Below, one piece after another: positions 45,642 to 54,759 of a stretch of 64,000 nucleotides of DNA. A program made the translations under genes and the position numbers. This DNA is from Rhipicephalus microplus. Its lineage: Eukaryota; Arthropoda; Arachnida; Ixodida; Ixodidae. The notes below the pieces were generated by a model. That model was not told where the DNA came from. It was given only the letters and a program-made list of their open reading frames with translations, and made no database searches. The DNA lies in contig NC_134701.1 of the NCBI RefSeq assembly GCF_043290135.1, positions 32,143,501 through 32,207,500 on the forward strand, in the 5' to 3' direction. Numbering within the stretch: the stretch's first letter is position 1; each line of letters opens with the position of its first letter.

Positions 45642-48485
45642 TTAATGGGTGGAATCAAAGTGGGATTCCAATTTTGCGCGGAATGATGTGCGGTCAGGTG
45701 TGGCAACAATGGTATCGGGAAGATGATTCCAAAGTGTTATTGCTTGGGGGAAAAAGGAGTCGTTCATTGCGGATGTACGGCCGTTGATTCGTGCAATGGG
45801 GTTTGAATGGTTAATGCGGGAAGAAGTTCTGTTTGGGGGCTGTAAAAGTTCGTGTCTTGATTGGGGTCGGAAAAAGAAACTGTGGAGGAGGCATAGGCGC
45901 GAGATGAGGCGGCGCGACGCGAGTGATGGCAGTTCAATTGATTGTTTTAGGGCGGTGACGCTGATTTCTCTGGAGTACTGTAAGGTTATAAAGCGGGCAG
46001 CGCGGTTTTGAACTGCTTCTAGTTCGCTAACGAGGTATGCCTGGGATGGATTCCAAATGGACGATGCGTATTCGAGCTTTGGCCGTACGTATGTTAAGTA
46101 TGCTAGTTTTTTAACGTCAGGAGATGCTGATTTGAGGTTACGGCGCAGAAAACCAAGCGTACGCAGAGCGTCTGAGCAGATGGACTGTACGTGCGGTGCA
46201 AATGAAAGAGATGGGTACATGTGCACACCGAGATACTTGTATGACGAAGCCGAATCGAGAGGAAGCGAATTGATAAAGTATGTATGATGAACAGTGGTGC
46301 GTTTACGGGAAAATGACATCGATTTGCATTTGGTTAGATTTAACGGCATTGATGAGTCTTGGCACCATAGCGCAACTGTGTCGAGGTCTTGCTGTAGTTT
46401 AGTACTGTTTTCAAAGTTGTGAATGGGGGAGTATATGACACAGTCATCCGCAAACAGTCGAAGTTTTGTTTGAATGTTTGTTGGCAGGTCGTTTATGAAT
46501 ATTAAAAATAGAAGAGGTGATAAGCCCGCACCCTGAGGGACGCCTGATGATACGTGAGTTTTAGAGGAGTTATGATTATTAGCAGAGGTGAATTGTTTAC
46601 GGTTGGAGAGGAAGTGTTTAACCCAGGAGACAATATTCTGTGCAATGCCAAGGGAATTAATTTTGCTAAGTAATAAGTTGTGTGGTACGCGATCAAAAGC
46701 TTTGGAAAAGTCTAGGAATATGGCATCAATCTGCAGGTTATCATCCATGCTTTTTAGTAGGTCGTGGGTAAACTCGGCTAATTGGGTCTCACATGAGAAG
46801 TGCTTTCGGAAACCGTGCTGGTGATTATAGAAGAAATTTATTGATTCAAGGTGAGTCATGATGTGAGAAGATATAATGTGTTCTAGTAATTTAGAGGGAA
46901 TGCTTGTCAGGGAAATAGGGCGGTAGTTTGCTGGATTCGTTCGCTCTCCTGTTTTGAAGACGGCTACTATTCTGCCTATCTTCCAATCGTCTGGAATTTC
47001 GCTTGTTTCAAGGGACTGCTTGAAGATGAGGCAAAGAGTCTGACTAACCACTGTGACGGTGTTAACTAAAAGTTTGGGGGTTATTTGGTCAGGACCTGGC
47101 GCTGAAGATATCTTAAGACCGGTGATTAGTTTAACGATTCCTTCGGGGTTAAATGCTATTTCGGGGGATACAGCGCTGGGGGAACGGGTAGGTATTCGTG
47201 TTGACTGTGTAATGTTAGGGGTAGAAAATACTGATGAAAAGTAATCATTTAAAGCGGAGGCAACGTGTTTTGCGTCTATTGGTTCCCCGTCTGGGTCTAG
47301 AAGATCTATGTTGGTACTTTGATTTTTGTGAGAGAGCATGCGCCAGAATTTAGTGGGATTTGAGCGGAGGATAGATAATAGGTCACATGAAAAATATTTA
47401 TCTTTGGCTTTTTGTAGTTCCGTAAGATACTTTTTGGTGCACAGGTGATATTTTTCCCATGTTAAAGGGGAATCGCATTGACTGGCGGTCCTATAAAGAC
47501 GTTTCTTTTTATTTAAAAGACTTTTCAGTTGTTTGTTGAACCAATGATTTGTGGAATCTGATTTTACGCGAATGGTTGGAATATACTGTTTTTCTAAGTT
47601 AAGTATCGTGTTTTTGAATATCTGCCAGTTGGCGTTTACTGAGCGGGTGTGATATGATCCGCGAAAACTGTCAAGAAAAGAACCGAGTTTGTCGTTGATA
47701 GCGTCATAATTTCCTCGTTTGTAATCAGTTATGAATTTTTCAATCGGCGACCTTCTGATCAGAGGTAGAGATATGCAGTTGTGGATAAGGTTATGGTCGC
47801 TAAACCCGGGGAGTACTATTGTGCGCTTTATGTCATCCGGGCTTGATGTTAGAAGAAGATCTAAAGTATTATCACCTCTTGTGGGGCATGTTATAGCTTG
47901 GTGTAGGTTAAAATCTAGCGTCAGATCAAGGAATTGCTTTGATTCGTTGGACGGGGATGCACTAGGGGCTGAGAGTAAAGGCCAGTTTATTTGAGGGAAA
48001 TTAAAATCACCGAAAAGAAAAATAGGGGCGTCCGAGAACTTGTCTTTAATCCGGGTGAGTGAGTTTGAAAGGAGGATGGAAAAGCCAGGTTCAGAATTAG
48101 GCGGCCGGTAACAGATGCCAAAAATCGCCTTTTGGGCAACGTTTGACACTCGCACCCAGGTTAGTTCTAATGTGTCGTCATGAGTGATAAGAGAAGATGT
48201 TAGATTGTTTTTAATAGCTATGAGCACGCCTCCACCCCGGCGATTAGTGCGATCATGGCGATATAAAGTGTAGTCCATGTTAGACGGGAAGATTTCGTTG
48301 TCGAGTACGCTTTCGTGTAACCATGTTTCTGCTAGCATGACAATGTCGGCTTCTACATCTTGGATAAAACTGTGTAGTCTGTCTAGTTTAGGCAGTATGC
48401 TTCGTATATTAGTGAAGGCAACATTTAGATTTAGCGTTGATGATCGGCTTGGTCGAGGGTTAGAGGTACAGTAGACAGAGGGGCG
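45642..48485 (-). CDS. LINE B ORF2: AP endonuclease-reverse transcriptase
   Basis: The frame is open from the codon after the ORF1 stop (48485) to TAA at 45642. The first ATG in frame is at 48338 (898 codons from there), but that would cut off the endonuclease motif I Asn (TNIRSILPK, 48410), so translation must begin upstream of it. Endonuclease blocks: NIRSIL, LAETWL, RRGGGVLIAI, CYRPPN, LFGDFNFP, NTLDLLL, FSDHNLI. RT blocks: SSAPGPDQITP, NYRPISLTS, HGFRKHFSCETQL, DAIFLDFSKAFDRVPH, SGVPQGAGLSP, LRLFADDCVIYS (catalytic DD), KYLGVH. The C-terminal YLTYVRPKLEYASSIWNP region is typical of this LINE group. No RNase H. It would nick target DNA and reverse-transcribe the LINE RNA. Confidence 0.95.
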   Translation of the reverse strand, partial: RPSVYCTSNPRPSRSSTLNLNVAFTNIRSILPKLDRLHSFIQDVEADIVMLAETWLHESVLDNEIFPSNMDYTLYRHDRTNRRGGGVLIAIKNNLTSSLITHDDTLELTWVRVSNVAQKAIFGICYRPPNSEPGFSILLSNSLTRIKDKFSDAPIFLFGDFNFPQINWPLLSAPSASPSNESKQFLDLTLDFNLHQAITCPTRGDNTLDLLLTSSPDDIKRTIVLPGFSDHNLIHNCISLPLIRRSPIEKFITDYKRGNYDAINDKLGSFLDSFRGSYHTRSVNANWQIFKNTILNLEKQYIPTIRVKSDSTNHWFNKQLKSLLNKKKRLYRTASQCDSPLTWEKYHLCTKKYLTELQKAKDKYFSCDLLSILRSNPTKFWRMLSHKNQSTNIDLLDPDGEPIDAKHVASALNDYFSSVFSTPNITQSTRIPTRSPSAVSPEIAFNPEGIVKLITGLKISSAPGPDQITPKLLVNTVTVVSQTLCLIFKQSLETSEIPDDWKIGRIVAVFKTGERTNPANYRPISLTSIPSKLLEHIISSHIMTHLESINFFYNHQHGFRKHFSCETQLAEFTHDLLKSMDDNLQIDAIFLDFSKAFDRVPHNLLLSKINSLGIAQNIVSWVKHFLSNRKQFTSANNHNSSKTHVSSGVPQGAGLSPLLFLIFINDLPTNIQTKLRLFADDCVIYSPIHNFENSTKLQQDLDTVALWCQDSSMPLNLTKCKSMSFSRKRTTVHHTYFINSLPLDSASSYKYLGVHMYPSLSFAPHVQSICSDALRTLGFLRRNLKSASPDVKKLAYLTYVRPKLEYASSIWNPSQAYLVSELEAVQNRAARFITLQYSREISVTALKQSIELPSLASRRLISRLCLLHSFFFRPQSRHELLQPPNRTSSRINHSNPIARINGRTSAMNDSFFPQAITLWNHLPDTIVATPDRTSFRAKLESHFDSTH

Positions 48486-49439
48486 TCATTCGGTGGCTTT
48501 GCTACTCATACCTAATGACTCACCAGCTATAGCACGCACAGTCTGTTTTTTGCTGATTTCTACAATTTTGTTGGAAGTCTGGTCATACATGTAGCACTTT
48601 TTGTCCACGTGAAGTCTGTCGAGGCTCAGTTTAAATGCGCATTTTTGGGGGCGGATGAACTGCAACAGCTTTGACCGCGCAAAGCGGGTGGCAGCTGCGA
48701 AGTCCTCCCTAATGGCGAAGTCTGTGCCTTTAAGCATGCGACCGCAGTTCAGAATGCGCTCCTTCGTTTTGTAGTGGGCTAGTTTTACAATTATGGGTCG
48801 AGTTTTGTTTTCTGAAAAGGTCCCGATTCGGTGTGCGCGTTCCATCGCACCCGGTTCCAGAGTAAGTTTAAGCTTGTCGGCACAAAACGTGGATATCTTT
48901 TGCTCCGACTCTTCCCATGTTTCCTTTATGTTGTCTTTTATGCCAAGAAAGAGAAGGTTGTTCCGTCGTAGGCGGTTGCTGGCGTCAATAGTTGCGGCTT
49001 TGAGCACAGAAATTTCGTGGCTTATCTGGGATGAATCGTTATCACTAGGGTTGCTGGTTTGGGCCTTTAGTTTTTCTAGGATTTCGAGTCGGTTGCTAAT
49101 TGAGGAAATTTGTTTTTCCTGGGTTGCTTGGGCAGTTTTAAGGCCGTCTATCTCTAATCGAATCGTTTCTAGATTGTCCTCGACGCGTTTGATAGAATCC
49201 AAGATTGCGGCTATATCACTGCTTTTTGTTGGGCCGGGATTCAGTTCCACGTCGCCAGAAAGCAGCAGTATTAATTGAGAACATAAACCAAAAGCAATCG
49301 CGTCAACGCACAAGTCCAATATACTGCGCAATTTAAAGTCGTTGGGGCACGACACAGCAATAAGGAAGCGACTACTGCTTCTACACGATTTACAATTGTT
49401 TAGATAACTAACCTGCAAAGTCAGAAGCGGGTTGAGCAT
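48486..49439 (-). CDS. LINE B ORF1: 2A leader plus L1-ORF1p-like RNA-binding protein
   Basis: 317 codons from ATG 49439-49437 (MLNPLLTLQ, at the edge of the last 300-bp unit) to TGA 48488-48486. The frame also stays open upstream to 50123 through the 300-bp units, probably by chance because 300 is divisible by 3. Residues 1-61 are hydrophobic and end at GDVELNPGP (49256-49230), a canonical 2A ribosome-skipping motif. Then come a coiled coil (about residues 75-125), an RRM-like block (RRNNLLFLGI...AHRIG), PIIVKL, and a C-terminal domain (AIREDFAAATRFARSKLL). This is the 'transposase_22' architecture of L1-type ORF1p: a trimeric RNA-binding chaperone. 2A would release the core protein from the leader. 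Confidence 0.9.
   Translation of the reverse strand: MLNPLLTLQVSYLNNCKSCRSSSRFLIAVSCPNDFKLRSILDLCVDAIAFGLCSQLILLLSGDVELNPGPTKSSDIAAILDSIKRVEDNLETIRLEIDGLKTAQATQEKQISSISNRLEILEKLKAQTSNPSDNDSSQISHEISVLKAATIDASNRLRRNNLLFLGIKDNIKETWEESEQKISTFCADKLKLTLEPGAMERAHRIGTFSENKTRPIIVKLAHYKTKERILNCGRMLKGTDFAIREDFAAATRFARSKLLQFIRPQKCAFKLSLDRLHVDKKCYMYDQTSNKIVEISKKQTVRAIAGESLGMSSKATE
49230..49256 (-). other. 2A ribosome-skipping motif in LINE B ORF1
   Basis: Encodes GDVELNPGP, matching the D(V/I)ExNPGP consensus; the break would fall between the last Gly and Pro. A leucine-rich hydrophobic stretch precedes it, as in known 2A and signal-like 2A leaders of sea-urchin CR1-type elements (established for the class; activity here is untested). 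Confidence 0.9.
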
Positions 49440-50044
49440 GGTGTGGCTTGCGGTGTCGTGCCCCAAACTGACGGCATCGGCAGAGTGGTTTTGTAGCGGT
49501 GACACCGGCCATGTGACCGGTGATGTCATCGATGGGCTTGGTTGCCAGCTGTAGGGGGGCCACTGGGCTGGTTTGGGCGGAGCAGCAGGATCCGGAGCGT
49601 CAAGGGGCGAGCCAGTTTCCCAGGCTAAGTTCCTGGGCGCAGGGGGGTAGGTTGATCCGAGCTTGTCTTGAAGGGATGGGCACACACCGGTGGCGATGAA
49701 GCACACCAGCATCTGCAAAGTCAGAAGCGGGTTGAGCATGGTGTGGCTTGCGGTGTCGTGCCCCAAACTGACGGCATCGGCAGAGTGGTTTTGTAGCGGT
49801 GACACCGGCCATGTGACCGGTGATGTCATCGATGGGCTTGGTTGCCAGCTGTAGGGGGGCCACTGGGCTGGTTTGGGCGGAGCAGCAGGATCCGGAGCGT
49901 CAAGGGGCGAGCCAGTTTCCCAGGCTAAGTTCCTGGGCGCAGGGGGGTAGGTTGATCCGAGCTTGTCTTGAAGGGATGGGCACACACCGGTGGCGATGAA
50001 GCACACCAGCATCTGCAAAGTCAGAAGCGGGTTGAGCATGGTGT
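49413..50044 (-). repeat. 300-bp tandem direct repeats (LINE B 5' units)
   Basis: Two complete units (49413-49712, 49713-50012) identical as far as I can read, plus a 32-bp start of a third (50013-50044). Each begins CTGCAAAGTCAGAAGCGGGT on the + strand. In LINEs, tandem 5' units of this kind (for example mouse L1 monomers) carry the promoter; that role here is inferred. The unit contains a palindromic ACCGGCCATGTGACCGGT. Confidence 0.92.
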
Positions 50045-50545
50045 TGAGGTTGTTGAGGTGTTCATTGAGGTTGTTACGACTACAATTCAAGAAATTCACA
50101 ACACTGATTAGACCCATTGTCATAGGCTAGTAAGGGGTCTAACGGGAGAAAGTACACAAGCAGAATACAATTTGTATAGGAAAAAAATTAGAACATCAAA
50201 AAACGTTGATTTTTCAAAAAACGAACAAAACTACAAGAAGATATCAATAGAATTTAAGGTGAAGTAAATGCTGAGAAATGAATATAGAACACATTGTTGC
50301 ACTTTGTTCATGAATAATGAAATAATCAAGAACAGACAAAACATCAAACTATGTGTAAGGCTCAGTACATGGTCATTACTGTTGAGCTACATGTACCAAA
50401 TATTTTTTGAGTGCACTCGAGAAAGCCTTAGAATCTTTAATCTGAAGTGGTACGTTATTCCACACTTTAGCTCCTACAAACTGTAGTAAGCATTCACCAT
50501 ACACGTTTTTAGTAGGTGGAAGATTAAAATTCCACATTGTCATGC
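50045..50545 (-). mobile_element. 3' end of another LINE (family 'D2')
   Basis: Minus-strand reading about 50540-50370 gives FNLPPTKNVYGECLLQFVGA, then KVWNNVPLQIKD, KKYLVHVAQQ and a stop: the end of a CR1/Jockey-like ORF2. About 320 bp of 3' UTR follows, ending in a CAACCTCAA-type repeat at 50045-50085, exactly where LINE B begins. LINE B therefore seems to have inserted at the tail of this older copy. Confidence 0.65.
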
Positions 50546-50549
50546 ATCT

Positions 50550-51110
50550 AGTCATATGCTAATTGTTTTTACTATGTCAACGGAAGTGACGCAGCTTATG
50601 CCAACGGTACTTTGGCCGCTACAGCGTTTATTTTGGTGGCCGCAAGGCGACGGCCGAAGTGTTCAGCATGGGTATTGCAGAGGGAAGCTTTCTTCCTTCC
50701 TGAGTGGTCTTTGGCTGGTGCTTCACTCATCTGGCTTTCACAGTTTTTACTTTACGCGCCGGCGGGACCAGTATACGGCCTCCGGTTCTTACCAAATTGT
50801 TCGTCATACGCAGAAAGGGTGCCCGGTCGGGTTTCAGTTTCACACCGTTTTGCTTATTAATATAATTTGCGAATGTCATGAGCATTTCAGCTATTGGTCT
50901 CGTGACAAGAGAAACACCATTACCTTGACATGGTCGAAAAATCGCCGGAGTTGACCTTTAAGTCCACGAAAGTTGGCGTCGAGTCTTGCTCGTGAGCCTC
51001 TTCAACAATGGTTTTCAGAGATGAGACTTTAAAGGGCTTAAGTGCCACGCACTGCCCTACACTTGCTCCATCAAAATGATTTTACCGAAAACGGGTCACT
51101 ACCACACAGC
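50550..51110. other. No gene recognised
   Basis: ORFs at 50556-50954 and 50612-50860 overlap and show no clear domain. The second begins with an Ala/Arg-rich stretch vaguely like Harbinger transposase N-termini, but this is too weak to call. Confidence 0.3.
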
Positions 51111-51179
51111 ATGAGAGCGATTTTTGTCGGGAGCTGCGCGTGTCGTCTAGTTTGTCTCCTCCGCATAGTTACCCGCGCC

Positions 51180-51325
51180 GGTGCGTGCGGAACCCAAAGC
51201 GGCATCGGCGCGCTTTGGGGACCGGTTTCGGCAGTCGCTTTTCACACCTCCCCATTCTAGCCACCATAACGCGAGTTTACAAAGGCGAGAGGATAGACCC
51301 TCCCACAATGCACTGCGCCAGGCAC
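51180..51325 (-). promoter_or_regulatory. CpG-rich segment with motif 1 and ZNF143-like site
   Basis: Motif 1 (minus) at 51243-51262 extends into a similarity of about 75 bp with 1063-1137 (CGCGCTTTGGGGACCGGTTT against CGCGCTTGGGGACTGGTTT). CCTCCCACAATGCACTGCGC (51298-51317) resembles the vertebrate ZNF143/SBS promoter site. Its promoter nature is inference. Confidence 0.35.
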
Positions 51326-51332
51326 TCTAATA

Positions 51333-52196
51333 CCCCTGTCACACGGGCACCCGTGAAGACCGTTTAACTACCTCGTCTTTACGACAACGAAGATGCGGTT
51401 GGTGTCACACGGCCACCCTTACGCAAACGAAGGTGAACGGAGCATTTCGCAAAGGATGTTCTACGATCTCCCTTTGCAGCGAAACGAGGTACTCTCGTCC
51501 TCAGCAGTCTAAAGGTCAGAGAAAAATTTCGAGCACTAAGTGGCCGCAGTGAAAGAATAATACATTTTAGCAATATTAAACGTTTTTTCGTTGTAGTACT
51601 CATTCACAACGCGTGTTTGTTTACAATATTTACGCCCGCCAGAGTTTACTTACTCTCAACACCGACGCCCTACACACCGTGCCTCGCGAGTCGGGCCGGC
51701 CGGCGCCAGCCGATCAACGTCATTACCAGAGCAATATGGTACCACTTGCTCACGTCGTCCGCTGTGTCACTCATGACTGAAGAACACAAAATGTGCGCTC
51801 ACGAGGCAAGGAAGCATAAGAACGTTCGTACCGGGCATACACACAGGCAACAAAACAACTAAAAGCACAATGTGGCCAGCGTCACTAGCAGCATTGCTAC
51901 ATTTAGCAAATGCGTTTTTATTTGAAATTATTTTTAATGGTTTGTTAGTCGCATACCGTTTTTATAGTGCTTTTTTGTAAAAACCGCATAACGAGGATTC
52001 ACAAAAACATTAATAGGGATCAAATTAGAATACTTTTCCGAAAATCAAACAGCGCCAGCTGAGCCCCCTCGCGGCAACTGTTACAACCTTGTCGTTGCCA
52101 TGTGACACTGACATAACTCATTCTCCGTCAAACCCCCTAGGGGAGATTTACGTTGACGGTGTTCAACGGAGTTTGGTGGTGGCCGTGTGACAGGGG
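51333..52196 (-). mobile_element. TIR transposon 'C', copy 2 (inverted)
   Basis: 864 bp, inverted relative to 35474-36336, about 90% similar by eye, with the same CCCCTGTCACACGG ends and TA flanks (TAATA...TATTA). The minus-strand exon-like reading MSDTADDVSKWYHIALVMTL, ending RLARHG before a GGTGTGTAG donor-like site, parallels copy 1. An ORF reading the other way (51617-51862, 81 codons) is also conserved between copies, so either strand could be the selected one. Confidence 0.8.
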
Positions 52197-52199
52197 TAT

Positions 52200-52560
52200 T
52201 ACAAGGCTCTCGGAAGATGCGCGCTCATTGGTTCGTGCGTGATGTCGTCAGCAAACATGGCTGCGCCCAAGACGATGCTGCAGGGTCCGTGTGTCGGGCG
52301 GGGGCACAGCTGATGAAGACGCCGCGACGAAAGCGAGAACAATGTTGACGCTCGCATGCGTACTGGCAAACTGCCTACGATGAGTGGGAAGACGGCGCTA
52401 TCAAGTATTTGGTGCTACCAAGGTGCTGCAGAAACGCTGTTCGCACGCCTGTGTCGACGTTGCCGCAAGACTCGTCGCTCCGTTTGCAACGATCACCGAA
52501 AGCATCGAAGTCGGCGCAGATGTGCAGTAAAAAATGGATGATGATGGTTTGAAGAGTTCA
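52200..52560 (+). promoter_or_regulatory. Possible CpG promoter with YY1-type start
   Basis: Contains ATTGG (inverted CCAAT, 52229), a CRE-like TGATGTCGTCA and AAACATGGCTGCGCC (about 52253), the YY1/TIE pattern common at housekeeping gene starts. The frame from that ATG is short (about 19 codons). No downstream exon identified. Confidence 0.25.
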
Positions 52561-54460
52561 TGTGCGGACTATATATAACAATAATCGTAACTCGATAAGC
52601 ATTTGTTGCAGCTCAAAGAGCCGGTTTCGGAGCACTTGAGTGCCTACGTCGCGCACGTCACTAGATCGCTCAGGTTGCACTCACTCTGGCATATGTTAGG
52701 CTACTCGTAGTGAATGCCACCGCTACTGATCGTGATAGCGATGCCAAATGAGAAGCACGAGTATCTGTAGCAGCTTCTCGATAGACCTGCAAACGAATCT
52801 CTTCGTAGTGTCACTCTATCAACACGCTAAGCAACTCCTTTCACATGAGGAGCGAGAGGCCGCGCTATTATTAGAAGAGAAGGACGCGGGTGACAGCGTA
52901 TTCCCTCTGGGCGAAATACACTTCAAAATTCACTGTATGTTGTGCATGTAAAGAACCCGCCTCAAGTCAGTGTTTTCTTTTGCTCACTTCACCGTGATGC
53001 ATGCCTGTAAAGCAGTGAAGCGTTGACAGCATAAACACTGACGTGTTATAGACGCGCTCAAGCAAGTGGTTTGCGAGTAGTAAACTTCAAAAGCGAATTC
53101 AATACGAATGCAATAACAGTATAACCAAACATAACGCTCAAATTAGCCGTATACTCTTTCGATGGTTTTGAAATAGAAAGGAAACCTTTTTAAAAATAAT
53201 CCTAGAACTCCACAATAAATATTCACGAGCTGTCACCAAATAATACTACAATTATGAAAACCGTGATAAGCTTGTATACAGCAGCGACCAAAGCCTTCGA
53301 AATTCTTTTCAACTGTATGTCAAAGTACCTCAGTATTCAAGTTGAAACTCTGTTGCCAGCTTTTAAGTAAAATTTCAGCATAAAATCTAAACAACTTCGA
53401 ACCGAACACCTGCATTCAGCTAGATTTATTGGAACAGGCAAAATTATCACAACATATACCCTGGCACAGGGAGCATGCAAAAATCAAGTGTTGAAAGCTG
53501 TATCTGTAAGAACAATTTACGTGAACAAAAGACTTACTGGCATGTGTTTTTATTCGTGAAGCTAAATGCAGTTATAGTCCCTAACTTCAATGATGAAAAC
53601 AGGAAAGGATTATTGCGATGCAGTTCCACCACAGTAAAAACAGAGTGAACGTGCAGTTTGCAGCTAAAATGCTTTATCTAGTAATGGTTATAGAGTCAAT
53701 AGTGCTGCCAATATTTGGGCTGTATTCATTGTGGTAGTTCAGGGATTACAAAAAGAAAATAAACCTTCAGCTGATCCCATGTTTTGCTACTTTAGGGTTG
53801 TCCCATCGGGGCTAATTATTTTTAAATATTGGGTATTTCGTGTATGTACAATTAAATTTGACTAGTGAATGCTATTTGGTCCGTTATTTAAATATTTGCA
53901 CACCCATAGTAGTATTGTTGCTACCAATGACCCACCATCTTTTTCTGTGAAGGTGATTTGGCATCTCTAAACATCACAAGTGCTTTTTGTTTTTTGTGCT
54001 GTATCCCATCTCTCATTGAACACACCCTTGCACATGCCTCAAGGTATGTAAATGGAAAAAAGAAAACGCACCTGGCTACAAGTGATGCCAATTTGTGACA
54101 TGCAATGCAAGTAAAAACATAAGTGTATTTGGTGAAAGTTGCTCTTAATCTTGCTGCCCATTAGCAAGAAGGACCAGTTTATCGCACATCTTTTTTACTC
54201 TTAGCTTACATCAGTTACCTAAGCATAAGCCTGTTCATAAGGACGTACTTATTTATTATTGCATAATTTGTGCAATAATGATGAAAACACAAGGTAAGAC
54301 AGCACAAAGAACTCTGCTGAGATAGTAATAAAGTTAACTAAGCAAACTACGAAAAAAGTACAATTTAATATTCAGCACATGCCAGACAGAAAATGCAGTG
54401 AGTGCCAATACATTGGCAAAATTCTTGCCGAAATCACGAGTGGCAATCTGGATAAATTAT
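52561..54460. other. AT-rich DNA, no gene recognised
   Basis: No supported ORF, splice pattern or repeat beyond low-complexity A/T runs. Confidence 0.35.
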
Positions 54461-54693
54461 CATATTGTAAGATAATTAGCGCAACCTCGACTTTGGCAAA
54501 CACTCACACGATCACTCACACAACCACACGAGTAACACATACAGCTTACAGCACTCTGCTGAGCGCTATAAGCTGTGTGTGTTACTCGGGTGGTTGTGTG
54601 AGTGATTTTGTGAATGTTTGCGAGTGTCGAGGTCGCGCTAAATATCTTACAATATGACGAATAACCAACTAGCCGAAAAACAAGTTTTATTGA
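54461..54693 (-). mobile_element. Snapback (hairpin) element, copy 5 (longest arms)
   Basis: Two arms of about 85 bp (54464-54548 and 54569-54653) pair at roughly 87% identity around a loop of about 20 bp. AACCAACTAGCCGAA (54663-54677) is the reverse complement of the family head. The flanks share ATAAATTAT (54452-54460 and 54694-54702). The arm sequence (CACAC/GTGTG-rich) is unrelated to the other copies. Confidence 0.78.
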
Positions 54694-54759
54694 ATAAATT
54701 ATAATTGGTAATATCAATAAAATGTATTTTTTGAGAAGCTTCAGAAGCATCCATTTTCT

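Larger units (their letters stand above)
45361..50044 (-). mobile_element. LINE family B, apparently intact, with 2A motif
   Basis: Minus strand, 5' to 3': tandem 300-bp units (50044-49413), ORF1 with a 2A motif (49439-48486), ORF2 in the same frame (48485-45642), and a 3' UTR ending in GCCTTTAAGGATGCAATAAA followed by (TGAAA)n (to 45361). Both ORFs are free of stops or frameshifts, and the 300-bp units look identical, so this copy is young and could be active. The RT type (GVPQG, FADD) and the short A-rich tail fit the CR1/L2/Crack/Daphne assemblage; the exact clade is not decided. Confidence 0.93.

Noticed and set aside
49413..50044. CRISPR-like or satellite array
   Set aside because: Only two 300-bp units and a stub, contiguous without spacers, at the 5' end of a LINE; promoter-type units explain them better.
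48486..50123. A 545-residue ORF1 protein starting at 50123
   Set aside because: The extra N-terminal part is the 300-bp units read in frame and the flanking older LINE tail; the start at 49439 gives a normal ORF1 with a 2A leader.
50612..50860. Possible Harbinger-type transposase exon
   Set aside because: Only a short Ala/Arg-rich start resembles that family; no nuclease motif or TIRs were found.
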